The notes under the pieces: model-generated
Told to the model about the DNA's origin: nothing
What the model saw: the letters and a program-made list of their open reading frames with translations, nothing else
The model's database searches: none
Source of the DNA: Xanthomonas euvesicatoria pv. euvesicatoria
GTDB lineage: Bacteria > Pseudomonadota > Gammaproteobacteria > Xanthomonadales > Xanthomonadaceae
Direction of reading: 5' to 3'
DNA: 64,000 nt
Assembly (NCBI RefSeq): GCF_020880415.1
Contig: NZ_JAJIUJ010000072.1
Span: forward strand, 54,398-118,397
Translations under genes and position numbers: made by a program
In this document: piece by piece, positions 8,241 to 18,809 of the stretch
Layout of the letters: every line of letters starts with the position of its first letter
Numbering within the stretch: position 1 is the stretch's first letter

Positions 8241-10637
8241 ATGGATTCGATGTCCTCCTTGCGCGTGCGCCGTCCTGCCACGCTGGCGTTACTGCTGGTT
8301 CCGCTCACCCTACCGGCTTATGCACAGCAGGTTCCCGACGGCGCAACGTCTGACCCGGCCGTCACCGACGGGCAAGTATCGACGCTGGATCAGGTGCAGG
8401 TGGTCGGCCAGGCAATGACCTATTCCAAGACCACCGTCAGCAAGGAAATGCTGGACCGCCAGTTCGTGCTCGGCAGCGTCAACGATGCGCTCAACGAACT
8501 GCCCGGCGTGGTGGTGACCGAAGCCGATGCCTTTGGCTCCTCGGATTGGGGCACGCAGATCAGCATGCGCGGCTTCGTCAGCAATCGCGATACGCAGCAG
8601 ATCGGCACCACCATCGACGGCGTACCCAATGGCGGCTCGGCGTACGGCGGTGGCTCCAAGGCCAATCGCTTTATCGACATGCCGGATCTGGAAACGGTGG
8701 AAGTGAGCCAGGGCACCGCCGACATCGCCTCGCGCTCCAAAGAAGCCCTGGGCGGCACCTTGAATTACCTCACCAGCGAACCGCTGGAAACGCAGCGTGT
8801 GCGCGTGATCGGCGGCATTGGCGATAACCAGGCGCGCAAGTACTACGCGCGCTACGACACTGGCCTGATCGGCGGCACTACGCGTGCCTGGGTCAGTGGC
8901 TCGTCGGCACGCAATGACGACTGGATCGACGGCAGCGGGCACACCAGCCGCGATCACCTGGCCGGCAAATTCGTCAGCGTGCTGAATCAGTGGACGCTCA
9001 GCGGATACGCCTCCTACGACGATGCCGACGAATCCGAATACACCAGCGTGACCCCGGAGCAATTCGCGCGCGACCCGGAGCACGACCTGTTGACCGGCAC
9101 GCTCACCGGCATTCCGTACCTGGACCAGAACTACCGCTCCGGCTCGCGCGCCTTGCGCAAGAACATGTTCGGCTACCTGCGTGGCGCCTTCGATGGCGGC
9201 AATGGTTTCAAGACCACGCTGACCGGCTACGCGCACCGCATGCAGGGGCGCGGCGACTGGATTCCGCCGTATCTGGTGGATGTCAGCAACGATGGCGCCG
9301 GCGCACCCGAATCCGAAGCGCGTGGCGGCAACACCGTGTATGGCGGCAGCGATCTGGGCAAACTGTATTACCTCACCCCCGGCGGCGCGGCTACCACCAT
9401 GTTGGCCGGTTGCGCCGGCAGCGACGCGGTGCCGGCCGAATCCAATCCGGCCTGCTATCCGGCCGGTTCGGTGCCGGTGCAATCGTATCGACATAGCCAC
9501 TACGACAATCACCGCGCCGGCGCGATGGCCGATGTGGAATGGCGCACCGATCTCGGCGCCATCGACAACACCGTGCGTGCCGGTGCCTGGCTGGAACGCG
9601 TTGAACGCAGCGTCACCCGCGACTGGCACCGCCTGCTCAACGTCGGCACCAACATCAGCTTCGATCATCAGCCGTACTGGGTGCAGTTCAAGGACAACTA
9701 CCAGACCGACGAGCAGATGTATTACGTCGAAGACGTGATGCGTTACGGCGCATTCGCATGGCGCGTGGGCGTCAAGCAGTTCTTTGTCGACCAGACCCGC
9801 GACCGCCGCATCGGCGATGCGCAGCATGTGCAATCGGATTCGCGGTCCGACCCGCTGCTGTCGGCCGGCCTGACCTGGACCACACCGGTGCAGGGCCTGG
9901 AGGCCTTTGCCGGCTACTCGCAGAACTTCGCCGCGATTGCGTCCGGCGTGCTGGGCGAAACCGACCCGGTGGCGCTGAGTCGGGTGAAACCGGAAACCGC
10001 CGACAACATCGAACTCGGCCTGCGTGTCAGCCGCTGGCCGTTGACCGGCAGCGTCACGCTGTACGACATCCGCTTCGACAACCGCATCGTGTACGTGCCG
10101 GCCAACTTCGTCACCGGTATCGACTACCTGGGCGAAACCGATGGCGTGTACGAAAACTTCGGCGGTGTGCATGCGCGCGGCGTGGAAGCAGCGCTGGGCT
10201 ACGGCTGGGACAACGGCTGGCGCGTCAATGGCGCCTACACCTACAACAAGGCCGATTATCTCGGCAGCGGCGATGCCGCGCGCGATACCGCCTTGGAGAT
10301 CACGCCCGGTGCGCAGGTGATCGGCCAACCGCGCAATACGCTGGTGGTGTCGGCCGACTGGCGCGGCCAGGCATGGCGCTTCGGTGTGTCCGGACGCTAC
10401 CTGGGCAAGCGCTACCTGGACGCATCCAACCGCGCCGCACTCGATGGCGTGACCACCTTCGATGCCAATCTGGGTGTGGAACTTTCGCAACTGACCTCGC
10501 AGCTCAAAGGCCTGCAGCTGGCGCTCAACGTCAGCAACCTCACCGACAAGCGCTATCTGGAAGGTGTGGACGGTAGCGACAGTGCCTTCATTGCCGCCCC
10601 GCGCACCGTCGGCCTGACCCTGACGCTGGACCTGTAA
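8241..10637 (+). CDS. TonB-dependent outer-membrane receptor
   Basis: A protein of about 798 residues with a signal peptide (hydrophobic core LALLLVPLTLP, cleavage after AYA), a TonB-box-like TLDQVQVVG, a plug domain (LNELPGVVV, SMRGFVSN, TIDGVPNGG, VEVSQGTADI) and a long beta-barrel ending in the C-terminal LTLTLDL with an aromatic-poor last strand. The barrel contains the usual LNVSNLTDKRYLEGV near its end. It imports an unidentified ligand using TonB energy. A phospholipase C gene starts 74 bases downstream on the same strand, so the receptor may take up something released from phospholipid; that is inference. Two ATGs (8241, 8250) precede the signal peptide and neither has a clear ribosome site; the first was used. 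Confidence 0.9.
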   Translation: MDSMSSLRVRRPATLALLLVPLTLPAYAQQVPDGATSDPAVTDGQVSTLDQVQVVGQAMTYSKTTVSKEMLDRQFVLGSVNDALNELPGVVVTEADAFGSSDWGTQISMRGFVSNRDTQQIGTTIDGVPNGGSAYGGGSKANRFIDMPDLETVEVSQGTADIASRSKEALGGTLNYLTSEPLETQRVRVIGGIGDNQARKYYARYDTGLIGGTTRAWVSGSSARNDDWIDGSGHTSRDHLAGKFVSVLNQWTLSGYASYDDADESEYTSVTPEQFARDPEHDLLTGTLTGIPYLDQNYRSGSRALRKNMFGYLRGAFDGGNGFKTTLTGYAHRMQGRGDWIPPYLVDVSNDGAGAPESEARGGNTVYGGSDLGKLYYLTPGGAATTMLAGCAGSDAVPAESNPACYPAGSVPVQSYRHSHYDNHRAGAMADVEWRTDLGAIDNTVRAGAWLERVERSVTRDWHRLLNVGTNISFDHQPYWVQFKDNYQTDEQMYYVEDVMRYGAFAWRVGVKQFFVDQTRDRRIGDAQHVQSDSRSDPLLSAGLTWTTPVQGLEAFAGYSQNFAAIASGVLGETDPVALSRVKPETADNIELGLRVSRWPLTGSVTLYDIRFDNRIVYVPANFVTGIDYLGETDGVYENFGGVHARGVEAALGYGWDNGWRVNGAYTYNKADYLGSGDAARDTALEITPGAQVIGQPRNTLVVSADWRGQAWRFGVSGRYLGKRYLDASNRAALDGVTTFDANLGVELSQLTSQLKGLQLALNVSNLTDKRYLEGVDGSDSAFIAAPRTVGLTLTLDL

Positions 10638-10711
10638 CGGCGAACTGCCATGCTATGCGATGCCCGCACCAGGCACCGGCGCGGGCAGTCCTTCCGATGC
10701 GATGAGCCCAC

Positions 10712-12859
10712 ATGATCGATCTGCCCCGACGCCGCCTGCTGCAAACCGGTCTCACCAGCGGCGCGGCCGCGTTGCTGCCCAGCATCGCGCGCGCCGCAGC
10801 CATCGCGCCGGACCGGCGCAGCGGCACGCTGGAGGACCTTCGGCATGTGGTGATCCTGATGCAGGAAAACCGCGCGTTCGATCATTACTTCGGCGCGCTG
10901 CCCGGCGTGCGGGGTTTCGGCGACCGTTTCCCGATCCCTGCGCCGGCCTTGCCGGGCGCACCGGCGCGCACGGTGTGGCTGCAACCCAGCGAGGACGGCC
11001 GCCAGTGGTTGACGCCATTCGCGTTGGACACGGCCGCGCAGTTCGGCTTCATGCGTGTCAAGGGCACCCCGCATAGCTGGCCGGATGCACAACAGGCCTG
11101 GGACCATGGACGGCTCGGGCACTGGGCTGCCGCCAAGCACAATCATGCACTGGGCTATTACACGCGCGCGGACATTCCGTTTCAGTACGCGCTGGCCGAC
11201 GCCTTCACCATCTGCGATGCGTACCACGCTGCGATCCAGACCGGCACCAATTCCAATCGCGTGTTCCTGTGGACCGGCGGCAACGATCCGCAGGCGCGCG
11301 CAGGCGGCCCGGTGATCGGCAATTCGCACGACAACTTTGCGGAACTGGGCGGCTTTGCCGAGCCGTATCGTTGGGGCACCTACGTGCAAGCCCTGCAGAA
11401 CGCCGGTGTGTCCTGGCAGATCTATCAGGACATGGCAGACAACTTCACCGACAACCCGCTGGCCGGCTTTGCGGCATTTCGACAGGCGTACAGCGCCGCG
11501 CCCGGACATGATCCGCAATTGCGCGCGCGTGGCGTGAGCACGCGCGGTCTCGCGCAGTTGCGCCAGGACGTACTGGGCGGGCGCCTGCCTGCAGTGAGCT
11601 ACATCATTGCCGACGCGGCCGGCAGCGAGCATCCGGATCCGTCCAGCCCCGCCCAGGGCGCGGCCTACACCGCACGCGTGCTGGATGCGCTCACTGCCGA
11701 TCCGGCGGTGTGGAGTCGCACCGCCTTGCTGGTGATGTTCGACGAGAACGACGGCTTCTTCGACCATCTGCCGCCGCCCGCACCGCCGTCGCCGGATGCA
11801 CGCGCAACGGGCGGGTTTGCCGGCGCATCGACGCTGGCCACCGACGACGACTATCACCGCCACCCGGCGCCGGGCGAGCAGAACGTGGATCTTCCCGAGC
11901 TACGCGGGCGGCCCTATGGGCTTGGCCCGCGCGTGCCGATGTATGTGGTCTCGCCATGGAGCCGCGGCGGCTGGGTGGATTCGCAGGTGTACGACCACAC
12001 CTCGGTGCTGCGCCTGCTCGAACGCCGCTTCGGCGTGCCCGCGCCGGAAATCACGCCCTGGCGGCGTGCAGTGTGCGGCGATTTGACCAATGCCTTCGAT
12101 TTCCGCCAGGCCGATACGCGCGCGTTCGTCGCCGCGCTGCCGGATGTCGGTGCAACCGCTACGCGCGCGGCCGCTTTGCGCGAACACGCACTGCCGCCGT
12201 TGCCGGCCACGTTGCAGCCGCCCGAACAACCGTTCGGCGTGCGCCGCTCGCGTGGGCTGCCATATCGTCCCAGCGTGGAGCTGGCCCACCTGACCGAGCG
12301 CGGCGAAGTTAAGCTCCGCATGTCCAATGCGGGCGCGGCGGCGGTGCTGCATGTCTACGACCGCTTCGATCTAGCGGCAATTCCACGCCGCTACACAGTG
12401 GGAAGCGACGCCATCGTGGACGGCACGTGGACCACCTACGACGGCCGCTACGATCTGTGGCTGCTCGGTCCCAACGGCTTCCATCGCCATTACCGCGGCG
12501 ACCTCGATGCAGCGCCGCTGCTGGCCGAGATCGCGCAGGATCCGAACGATTGCACTTGCGTGCTGCTATCGCTACGTCATAGCGGCAACACTGCTGTGCA
12601 GATTGAGCTGCAGCCAGGTGCATATACCGCCGCACAGCCGCGCGAGCGCCTGAGTCTTGCACCCGACACCACCGTGCAGCGGCGCTGGAAGGCGGCAGCA
12701 ACCGGCGGCTGGTACGACCTATGGGTGCGCCACGACAGCGCGGCCCAGCATCTGGCCGGGCGCATCGAAACCGGTGCAGACAGCGTCAGCGACCCGGCCA
12801 TGGGTGGGCCGGCGCGATTGCAGCAGGACATGCCTGTCTCGATCGGCGCACTCGGCTAA
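10712..12859 (+). CDS. plcN: phospholipase C (phosphocholine-specific type), Tat-exported
   Basis: A 715-residue enzyme of the PF04185 phosphoesterase family, whose members hydrolyse phosphatidylcholine-type lipids to diacylglycerol and the phospho-headgroup. A twin-arginine signal (RRRLLQTG then an alanine-rich core) occupies residues about 5-32. The catalytic domain begins with LRHVVILMQENRAFDHYFG and includes TGTNSNRVFLWTG, FDENDGFFDH and SPWSRGGWVDSQVYDHTSVLRLLE. Two C-terminal beta domains of the family (RGEVKLRMSNAGAAAVLHVYD and the WYDLWVR segment) complete it at the expected length. Export by Tat followed by type II secretion is known for relatives. It follows a TonB receptor gene on the same strand by 74 bases, likely one transcript. 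Confidence 0.9.
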   Translation: MIDLPRRRLLQTGLTSGAAALLPSIARAAAIAPDRRSGTLEDLRHVVILMQENRAFDHYFGALPGVRGFGDRFPIPAPALPGAPARTVWLQPSEDGRQWLTPFALDTAAQFGFMRVKGTPHSWPDAQQAWDHGRLGHWAAAKHNHALGYYTRADIPFQYALADAFTICDAYHAAIQTGTNSNRVFLWTGGNDPQARAGGPVIGNSHDNFAELGGFAEPYRWGTYVQALQNAGVSWQIYQDMADNFTDNPLAGFAAFRQAYSAAPGHDPQLRARGVSTRGLAQLRQDVLGGRLPAVSYIIADAAGSEHPDPSSPAQGAAYTARVLDALTADPAVWSRTALLVMFDENDGFFDHLPPPAPPSPDARATGGFAGASTLATDDDYHRHPAPGEQNVDLPELRGRPYGLGPRVPMYVVSPWSRGGWVDSQVYDHTSVLRLLERRFGVPAPEITPWRRAVCGDLTNAFDFRQADTRAFVAALPDVGATATRAAALREHALPPLPATLQPPEQPFGVRRSRGLPYRPSVELAHLTERGEVKLRMSNAGAAAVLHVYDRFDLAAIPRRYTVGSDAIVDGTWTTYDGRYDLWLLGPNGFHRHYRGDLDAAPLLAEIAQDPNDCTCVLLSLRHSGNTAVQIELQPGAYTAAQPRERLSLAPDTTVQRRWKAAATGGWYDLWVRHDSAAQHLAGRIETGADSVSDPAMGGPARLQQDMPVSIGALG

Positions 12860-13117
12860 GCGTGGCTAACAAGACCACAGCGCTCACCGCCGGATGGGCG
12901 CGGCCGATCCTCGACGCGGAATCTCCCACTCTTACACCGCAGTTTTAAGCGCGCTGCCTCAGACCCTCCTGGCGACTGTTCGCTCGGTTTTTGATGGCCG
13001 TCCCAAGTCTTGCAGCGCGGTATGCGCTGCGTACACATGGGGATGCCTGATCAGCAGGCTTGCGCACAGTCACACTCAGCGCGCGCCAGTCGCATCAAGC
13101 ACGCCGATCGTGTGCAA

Positions 13118-14086
13118 TTAGGTTTCCACCAAGTGCGGCCACCGCGCAATCGGCAGCCCCTTGGCGCGCAGACCGAAGGCATGGCCACCCTGGGCGTACA
13201 CATGCATTTCCACCGGCACGTCGGCATGGTTGAGCGCGACGTAGTACGCCAGCACCTGCGAAACGCCGTCCACCTGATCGTCCTGCGCCTGCAACAGGAA
13301 GGTCGGCGGGGTATCGGCGACGACGCGAATGTCCGGGCGCAGGTCCAGGTGGGTGGGATCGCGGGTGGCGTCATCCTCGTCCTCGTGCGCCCACAAATGG
13401 CCCGGATACACGGCAATGGCGAAATCCGGGCGACAGCTCACGCGATCGGCGGCATCCACCGGCAGATACGTGCGCGCTGCAAAATGCGTACTGATCGCGG
13501 CCACCAGGTGACCACCGGCAGAAAAGCCGAGCACACCGATCTTGTGCGGATCCACGGCTAACTGGTCCGTCTGCTCGCGCACCATCCCCAACGCTCGTTG
13601 GGCATCCTGCAGGGCTGTTTGCACCTTCGGGTAATAGCGGCGGTCGTTGACCCAGGTCGGCCCCGAGTTCGGTACACGGTATTTCAACAGCACACAGGTG
13701 ATACCGCGCGCGGTCAGCCAGTCGCAGATTTGGGTCCCTTCCAGATCCATGGCCAGGACTTGATAACCACCGCCCGGGAACACCAGCACCGCCGCGCCGG
13801 TGTTGTGAGCCTTGGGCTTGTATACCGTCATCGTCGAGCGGCTGACATCGCTGACCTTGGTCCATGGGTAACGCCCCTCGCCGGTGCCCACTGATTCGGG
13901 CTTCGGGTGGCGCACCGCATCAGGCACCGCGCGCGGCCAAAGCGGTATTTCGACCTGACCAGGCGCTGGCTGCCAGGCGCGCGCCGGTGCGAGCCCATGC
14001 ACAAGCAGCAGCGCAACTGCCATCCACCCATGACACGACCTGATTTGCACGATTGGACCTTGAAGGGTTGAAGAAACAGAAAGCAC
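13118..14086 (-). CDS. secreted alpha/beta hydrolase (esterase)
   Basis: A 322-residue alpha/beta hydrolase of the acetyl-xylan-esterase/BD-FAE type. A signal peptide-like segment (MAVALLLVHGLAPARA, residues about 22-37) suggests export. FPGGGY provides the oxyanion motif, GFSAGGH the serine nucleophile, DDQVDG the acid and GGHAFG the histidine. A substrate such as an acetylated polysaccharide fits the family, but it cannot be confirmed here. The first ATG leaves 20 residues before the hydrophobic core; starting at the internal Met22 would remove the positive n-region, so the longer form was kept. Downstream on the plus side lies the phospholipase gene, convergent, with about 260 bases between. 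Confidence 0.82.
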   Translation of the reverse strand: MLSVSSTLQGPIVQIRSCHGWMAVALLLVHGLAPARAWQPAPGQVEIPLWPRAVPDAVRHPKPESVGTGEGRYPWTKVSDVSRSTMTVYKPKAHNTGAAVLVFPGGGYQVLAMDLEGTQICDWLTARGITCVLLKYRVPNSGPTWVNDRRYYPKVQTALQDAQRALGMVREQTDQLAVDPHKIGVLGFSAGGHLVAAISTHFAARTYLPVDAADRVSCRPDFAIAVYPGHLWAHEDEDDATRDPTHLDLRPDIRVVADTPPTFLLQAQDDQVDGVSQVLAYYVALNHADVPVEMHVYAQGGHAFGLRAKGLPIARWPHLVET

Positions 14087-14135
14087 GTCGTGAACTCATG
14101 CGCCAATGACGCGCGTGAGACACCGGACCTCGCAC

Positions 14136-15029
14136 TCACGCCGCGATGCTCTCGCGCACCGCGACCGCCACCGCCTTCAGCGCCGCATCGCGTGCCGCGT
14201 CGTCGACCTTGGCACCGTTCAAGTACGTGGTCAGCAACAGGGGCGCGCTTCCCTTCGGTGGCCAGAGGATGGCGATGTCGTTGCGCGTGTCGGTGCCGTT
14301 GCTGCCAGTCTTGTCGCCGATCTTCCAGCCGGCCGTGAGCCCCGCACGCAGGCAATCGTCGCCGGTGCGGTTGTCGATCATCCAGTCGGTCAGCTGCTTG
14401 CGCGAGGCTGGATGCAGCGCGTCGCCAAGCAGCAGCGTGCGCAGCGTGGCGGCCATTGCCGCAGGCGTGGTGGTGTCGCGGGGGTCGTCGTCGGCGAACC
14501 GGTTCATCTGCGGCTCGTAGCGGTCGGTGCGGGTCTGGGCATCGCCGATACCGCGCAGGAACGCAGTCACCCCGGCCGGTTCGCCGACCAGCGGGAACAG
14601 CAGATTGGCGGCCGGGTTGTCGCTATAAATCATCGTGGCCCGACAGAGCTCGCCAACACTGAGCGAACCGCCGACATGGCGTTCGGTCACCGGGGCATGC
14701 TCCAGCATGTCGGAGGCACGGATCCTGACCTGCTGCGCCAGCGTCAACTTGCCCTGGTCCACCCGCCGCAGCACCGCGGCAGCCAATACAAATTTGAAGG
14801 TGCTGCACATCGGAAAGCGCTCATCCTCGCGCTGCCCGAGGCGCTTGCCGGTGGCGCTGTCGAGCAGGCAGATGCCCAGCCGGCCGCCGGTGCCACGTTC
14901 GATCTGCGCCCACTGTGCCCGCAGCATGTCGTCCACGTTTACCGCGGGGGTGAGTGCCCATGCGGGTCTGGACGCTGCAAGCAGCACGCCCGCGCCGGTT
15001 GCGTGCAGGAACTGTCGCCGATTCAACAT
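14136..15029 (-). CDS. bla: class A beta-lactamase (L2-like)
   Basis: A 297-residue serine beta-lactamase that opens beta-lactam rings in the periplasm. All class A elements are visible: STFK with nucleophile Ser76, preceded by Cys75; YSDN (residues 135-138); EPQMN on the omega loop with the general base Glu172 and Asn176; and DKTGSNG with Lys240. The leader NRRQFLHATGAGVLLAAS is a Tat-type signal, as in the L2 enzymes of related xanthomonads. It is divergent from a LysR-type gene 100 bases away, the classical bla/ampR arrangement, so inducible expression by cell-wall fragments is expected from the family and not shown here. Confidence 0.95.
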   Translation of the reverse strand: MLNRRQFLHATGAGVLLAASRPAWALTPAVNVDDMLRAQWAQIERGTGGRLGICLLDSATGKRLGQREDERFPMCSTFKFVLAAAVLRRVDQGKLTLAQQVRIRASDMLEHAPVTERHVGGSLSVGELCRATMIYSDNPAANLLFPLVGEPAGVTAFLRGIGDAQTRTDRYEPQMNRFADDDPRDTTTPAAMAATLRTLLLGDALHPASRKQLTDWMIDNRTGDDCLRAGLTAGWKIGDKTGSNGTDTRNDIAILWPPKGSAPLLLTTYLNGAKVDDAARDAALKAVAVAVRESIAA

Positions 15030-15093
15030 GCGGTTGCCTCCTTGAGAGAGCCCGCAGTATCGATGCGCAGGATGCAGCCGACCATCGCGATGT

Positions 15094-15116
15094 TTCGATC
15101 TCAGGCATGAATTGAA
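15094..15116. promoter_or_regulatory. candidate AmpR (LysR-type) operator
   Basis: TTCGAT and ATTGAA form an imperfect dyad with an 11-base spacer, which contains the T-N11-A core of LysR-type sites. It lies in the middle of the 100-base divergent bla-ampR interval, 14 bases before the ampR start, where autoregulation and bla activation would be expected. Confidence 0.55.
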
Positions 15117-15129
15117 CTAATCTCTACCC

Positions 15130-16005
15130 ATGCCCCGCCCCCGCCTGCCGCTCAATGCCCTGCGCGCGTTCGAAGCCGCCGCGCGCCATCAGAATCTGAC
15201 CCGCGCGGCCAACGAGCTATGCGTCAGCCAGGCCGCGCTGAGTCACCAGATCAAGGCGCTGGAGCAGCAGTTGGGCACCAGCCTGTTTCACCGCCTGCCG
15301 CGCGGTGTAGCGCTGACCGACGAAGGCGCCGCGCTGGCGCCGGTGCTCGGCGAGGCCTTCGACCGCATCGCCGCCACCTTGGAACGCTTTGCCGATGGCC
15401 GTTACCGCGAGGTGCTCAGCGTGGGCGTGGTCGGCACCTTCGCCACCGGCTGGCTGTTGCCACGGCTGGCGGCATTTCATGCGGCGCACGCGGATATCGA
15501 ACTGCGCCTGTCCACCCACAACAACCGCGTCGACCTGGCCGGAGAGGGCCTGGATCTGGCCATCCGCTTCGGCGATGGCGATTGGCAGGGCCAGGTTGCC
15601 GAAGCCGTGATGGAAGCGCCCTTCGCGCCGGTGTGTGCGCCGGCAATGGCGCGCGGCTTGCGCGTGCCGGAGGATCTGGCGCGTGTGCCGCTATTGCGCT
15701 CGTATCGCCTGGATGAGTGGCCGCAGTGGTTCCGCGCGGCGCGTGCAACGGAGGTGCCTGCGCGCGGCAGCATGTTCGATTCGTCGCTCACCCTGGCCAG
15801 CGCAGCGGCAGCCGGCGCCGGCGTGGCGTTGTTGCCGTTGCCGATGTTTCGCCAGGACCTGGATGCCGGGCGCCTGGTCTGCCCGTTCCCGATCACCATC
15901 GACGCCGGGCGCTACTGGCTGACGCGGCTACGGTCGCGGCCGCAAAGCGATGCCGGGCGCCGGTTGCGCGATTGGCTACTGGCCCAACAGCACGTCAGCA
16001 GCTGA
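15130..16005 (+). CDS. ampR: LysR-type regulator AmpR
   Basis: A 291-residue LysR-family regulator. The N-terminal winged helix-turn-helix (residues about 5-65) reads LNALRAFEAAARHQNLTRAANELCVSQ in its first half; the effector domain follows, with VGTFATGWLLPRL and DLAIRFGDGDW. The high similarity of the N-terminal part to AmpR and the divergent bla gene identify it. AmpR proteins bind the intergenic region, repress bla without inducer and activate it when muropeptides accumulate. The ATG at 15130 is the only start that keeps the PRPRLPLNALRAF N-terminus typical of AmpR. Confidence 0.92.
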   Translation: MPRPRLPLNALRAFEAAARHQNLTRAANELCVSQAALSHQIKALEQQLGTSLFHRLPRGVALTDEGAALAPVLGEAFDRIAATLERFADGRYREVLSVGVVGTFATGWLLPRLAAFHAAHADIELRLSTHNNRVDLAGEGLDLAIRFGDGDWQGQVAEAVMEAPFAPVCAPAMARGLRVPEDLARVPLLRSYRLDEWPQWFRAARATEVPARGSMFDSSLTLASAAAAGAGVALLPLPMFRQDLDAGRLVCPFPITIDAGRYWLTRLRSRPQSDAGRRLRDWLLAQQHVSS

Positions 16006-16020
16006 GCAGCGCTGCCACTC

Positions 16021-16521
16021 TCAGAGCGCCTTGGATGTCTTTCCCACCCGCAAGGCCAACTGGCGAAACGCCTCGAACTGCGCCCTGTCGGCGAACCAGT
16101 GCGGGCAGAACAGCTCGAACAGCCGATCGTTGTGGTACAGCAGCAGCACCCGGTCGTTCTCGCGGACGCGGATGTAATCGGTCCAGGGCCGGCGGAAATG
16201 CCCGTCCGCCCAGGTGACTTCCAGACCGTTTTCGTCCCACGCATAGGTGTAGGTATGCCGCAGCGAGGCCTGCTGCGCATGCAGGCGTTTGATCCGCCGC
16301 GGCAGGCCCCACACGTGCAACGCCACCAGGCCGAGCAACCCACCGCCACCGCCGCCGATCAGCACCGGGCCGATAATCTCGCTCGCGCCGCTCAGGTGCA
16401 GCAGCCCCGCTCCGATCAACAGCAGGACTGCCAGAAACACGAGCAGGCGTTTCGCATCGTGACGCGCATGCAAGCGCTGCGCGGCCAGATGGTCTTCCAG
16501 ACTGATGGTGACGCTGATCAT
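16021..16521 (-). CDS. YcxB-like membrane protein
   Basis: A 166-residue protein with an N-terminal beta strand (ISVTISLEDHLAAQRLH), two adjacent transmembrane helices (residues about 29-47 and 52-73), and a C-terminal soluble domain containing WTDYIRVRENDRVLLLYHNDRLFELFCP. This layout is that of the YcxB-like family (PH-like C-terminal fold), whose function is unknown. The frame is open further upstream, but the ATG at 16521 gives the family N-terminus. It is convergent with ampR, whose stop is 15 bases away, and stands 190 bases downstream of the ABC-F gene on the same strand. Confidence 0.75.
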   Translation of the reverse strand: MISVTISLEDHLAAQRLHARHDAKRLLVFLAVLLLIGAGLLHLSGASEIIGPVLIGGGGGGLLGLVALHVWGLPRRIKRLHAQQASLRHTYTYAWDENGLEVTWADGHFRRPWTDYIRVRENDRVLLLYHNDRLFELFCPHWFADRAQFEAFRQLALRVGKTSKAL

Positions 16522-16713
16522 GCGCGCGACATCCGTGTGTGGCTCAACGCGCAGCGTAACCCACGCGCTTTCATCGTGGCCAACACGACGCAGCGCGCAG
16601 GCAGCCGCTAGGTGTAGACCAGGCGCGGCAACCGCGATGTACGCCTGGTACATCTCGCAACGACCATCTGACACGCCATCGTACGGTTGCGCAGGCGTTT
16701 TTGTCAGTGACGC

Positions 16714-18630
<1,917 letters not shown>

Positions 18631-18809
18631 TGATGGACAGTCCGATAGAACGAAAAGGAATGAGCAGATGAGCAGCATTCCTGCGACGCCATTCTAGCGT
18701 TAACGAATAATTAGCGCCTTCAGCGTGGCCGCCGTCTTGTTCGCCCTCCCGCGACCGCCGCCTGCCTAGCCTTGCCTGGTCCTGCCTGGACCCACGTTTC
18801 GGAGTTGTC

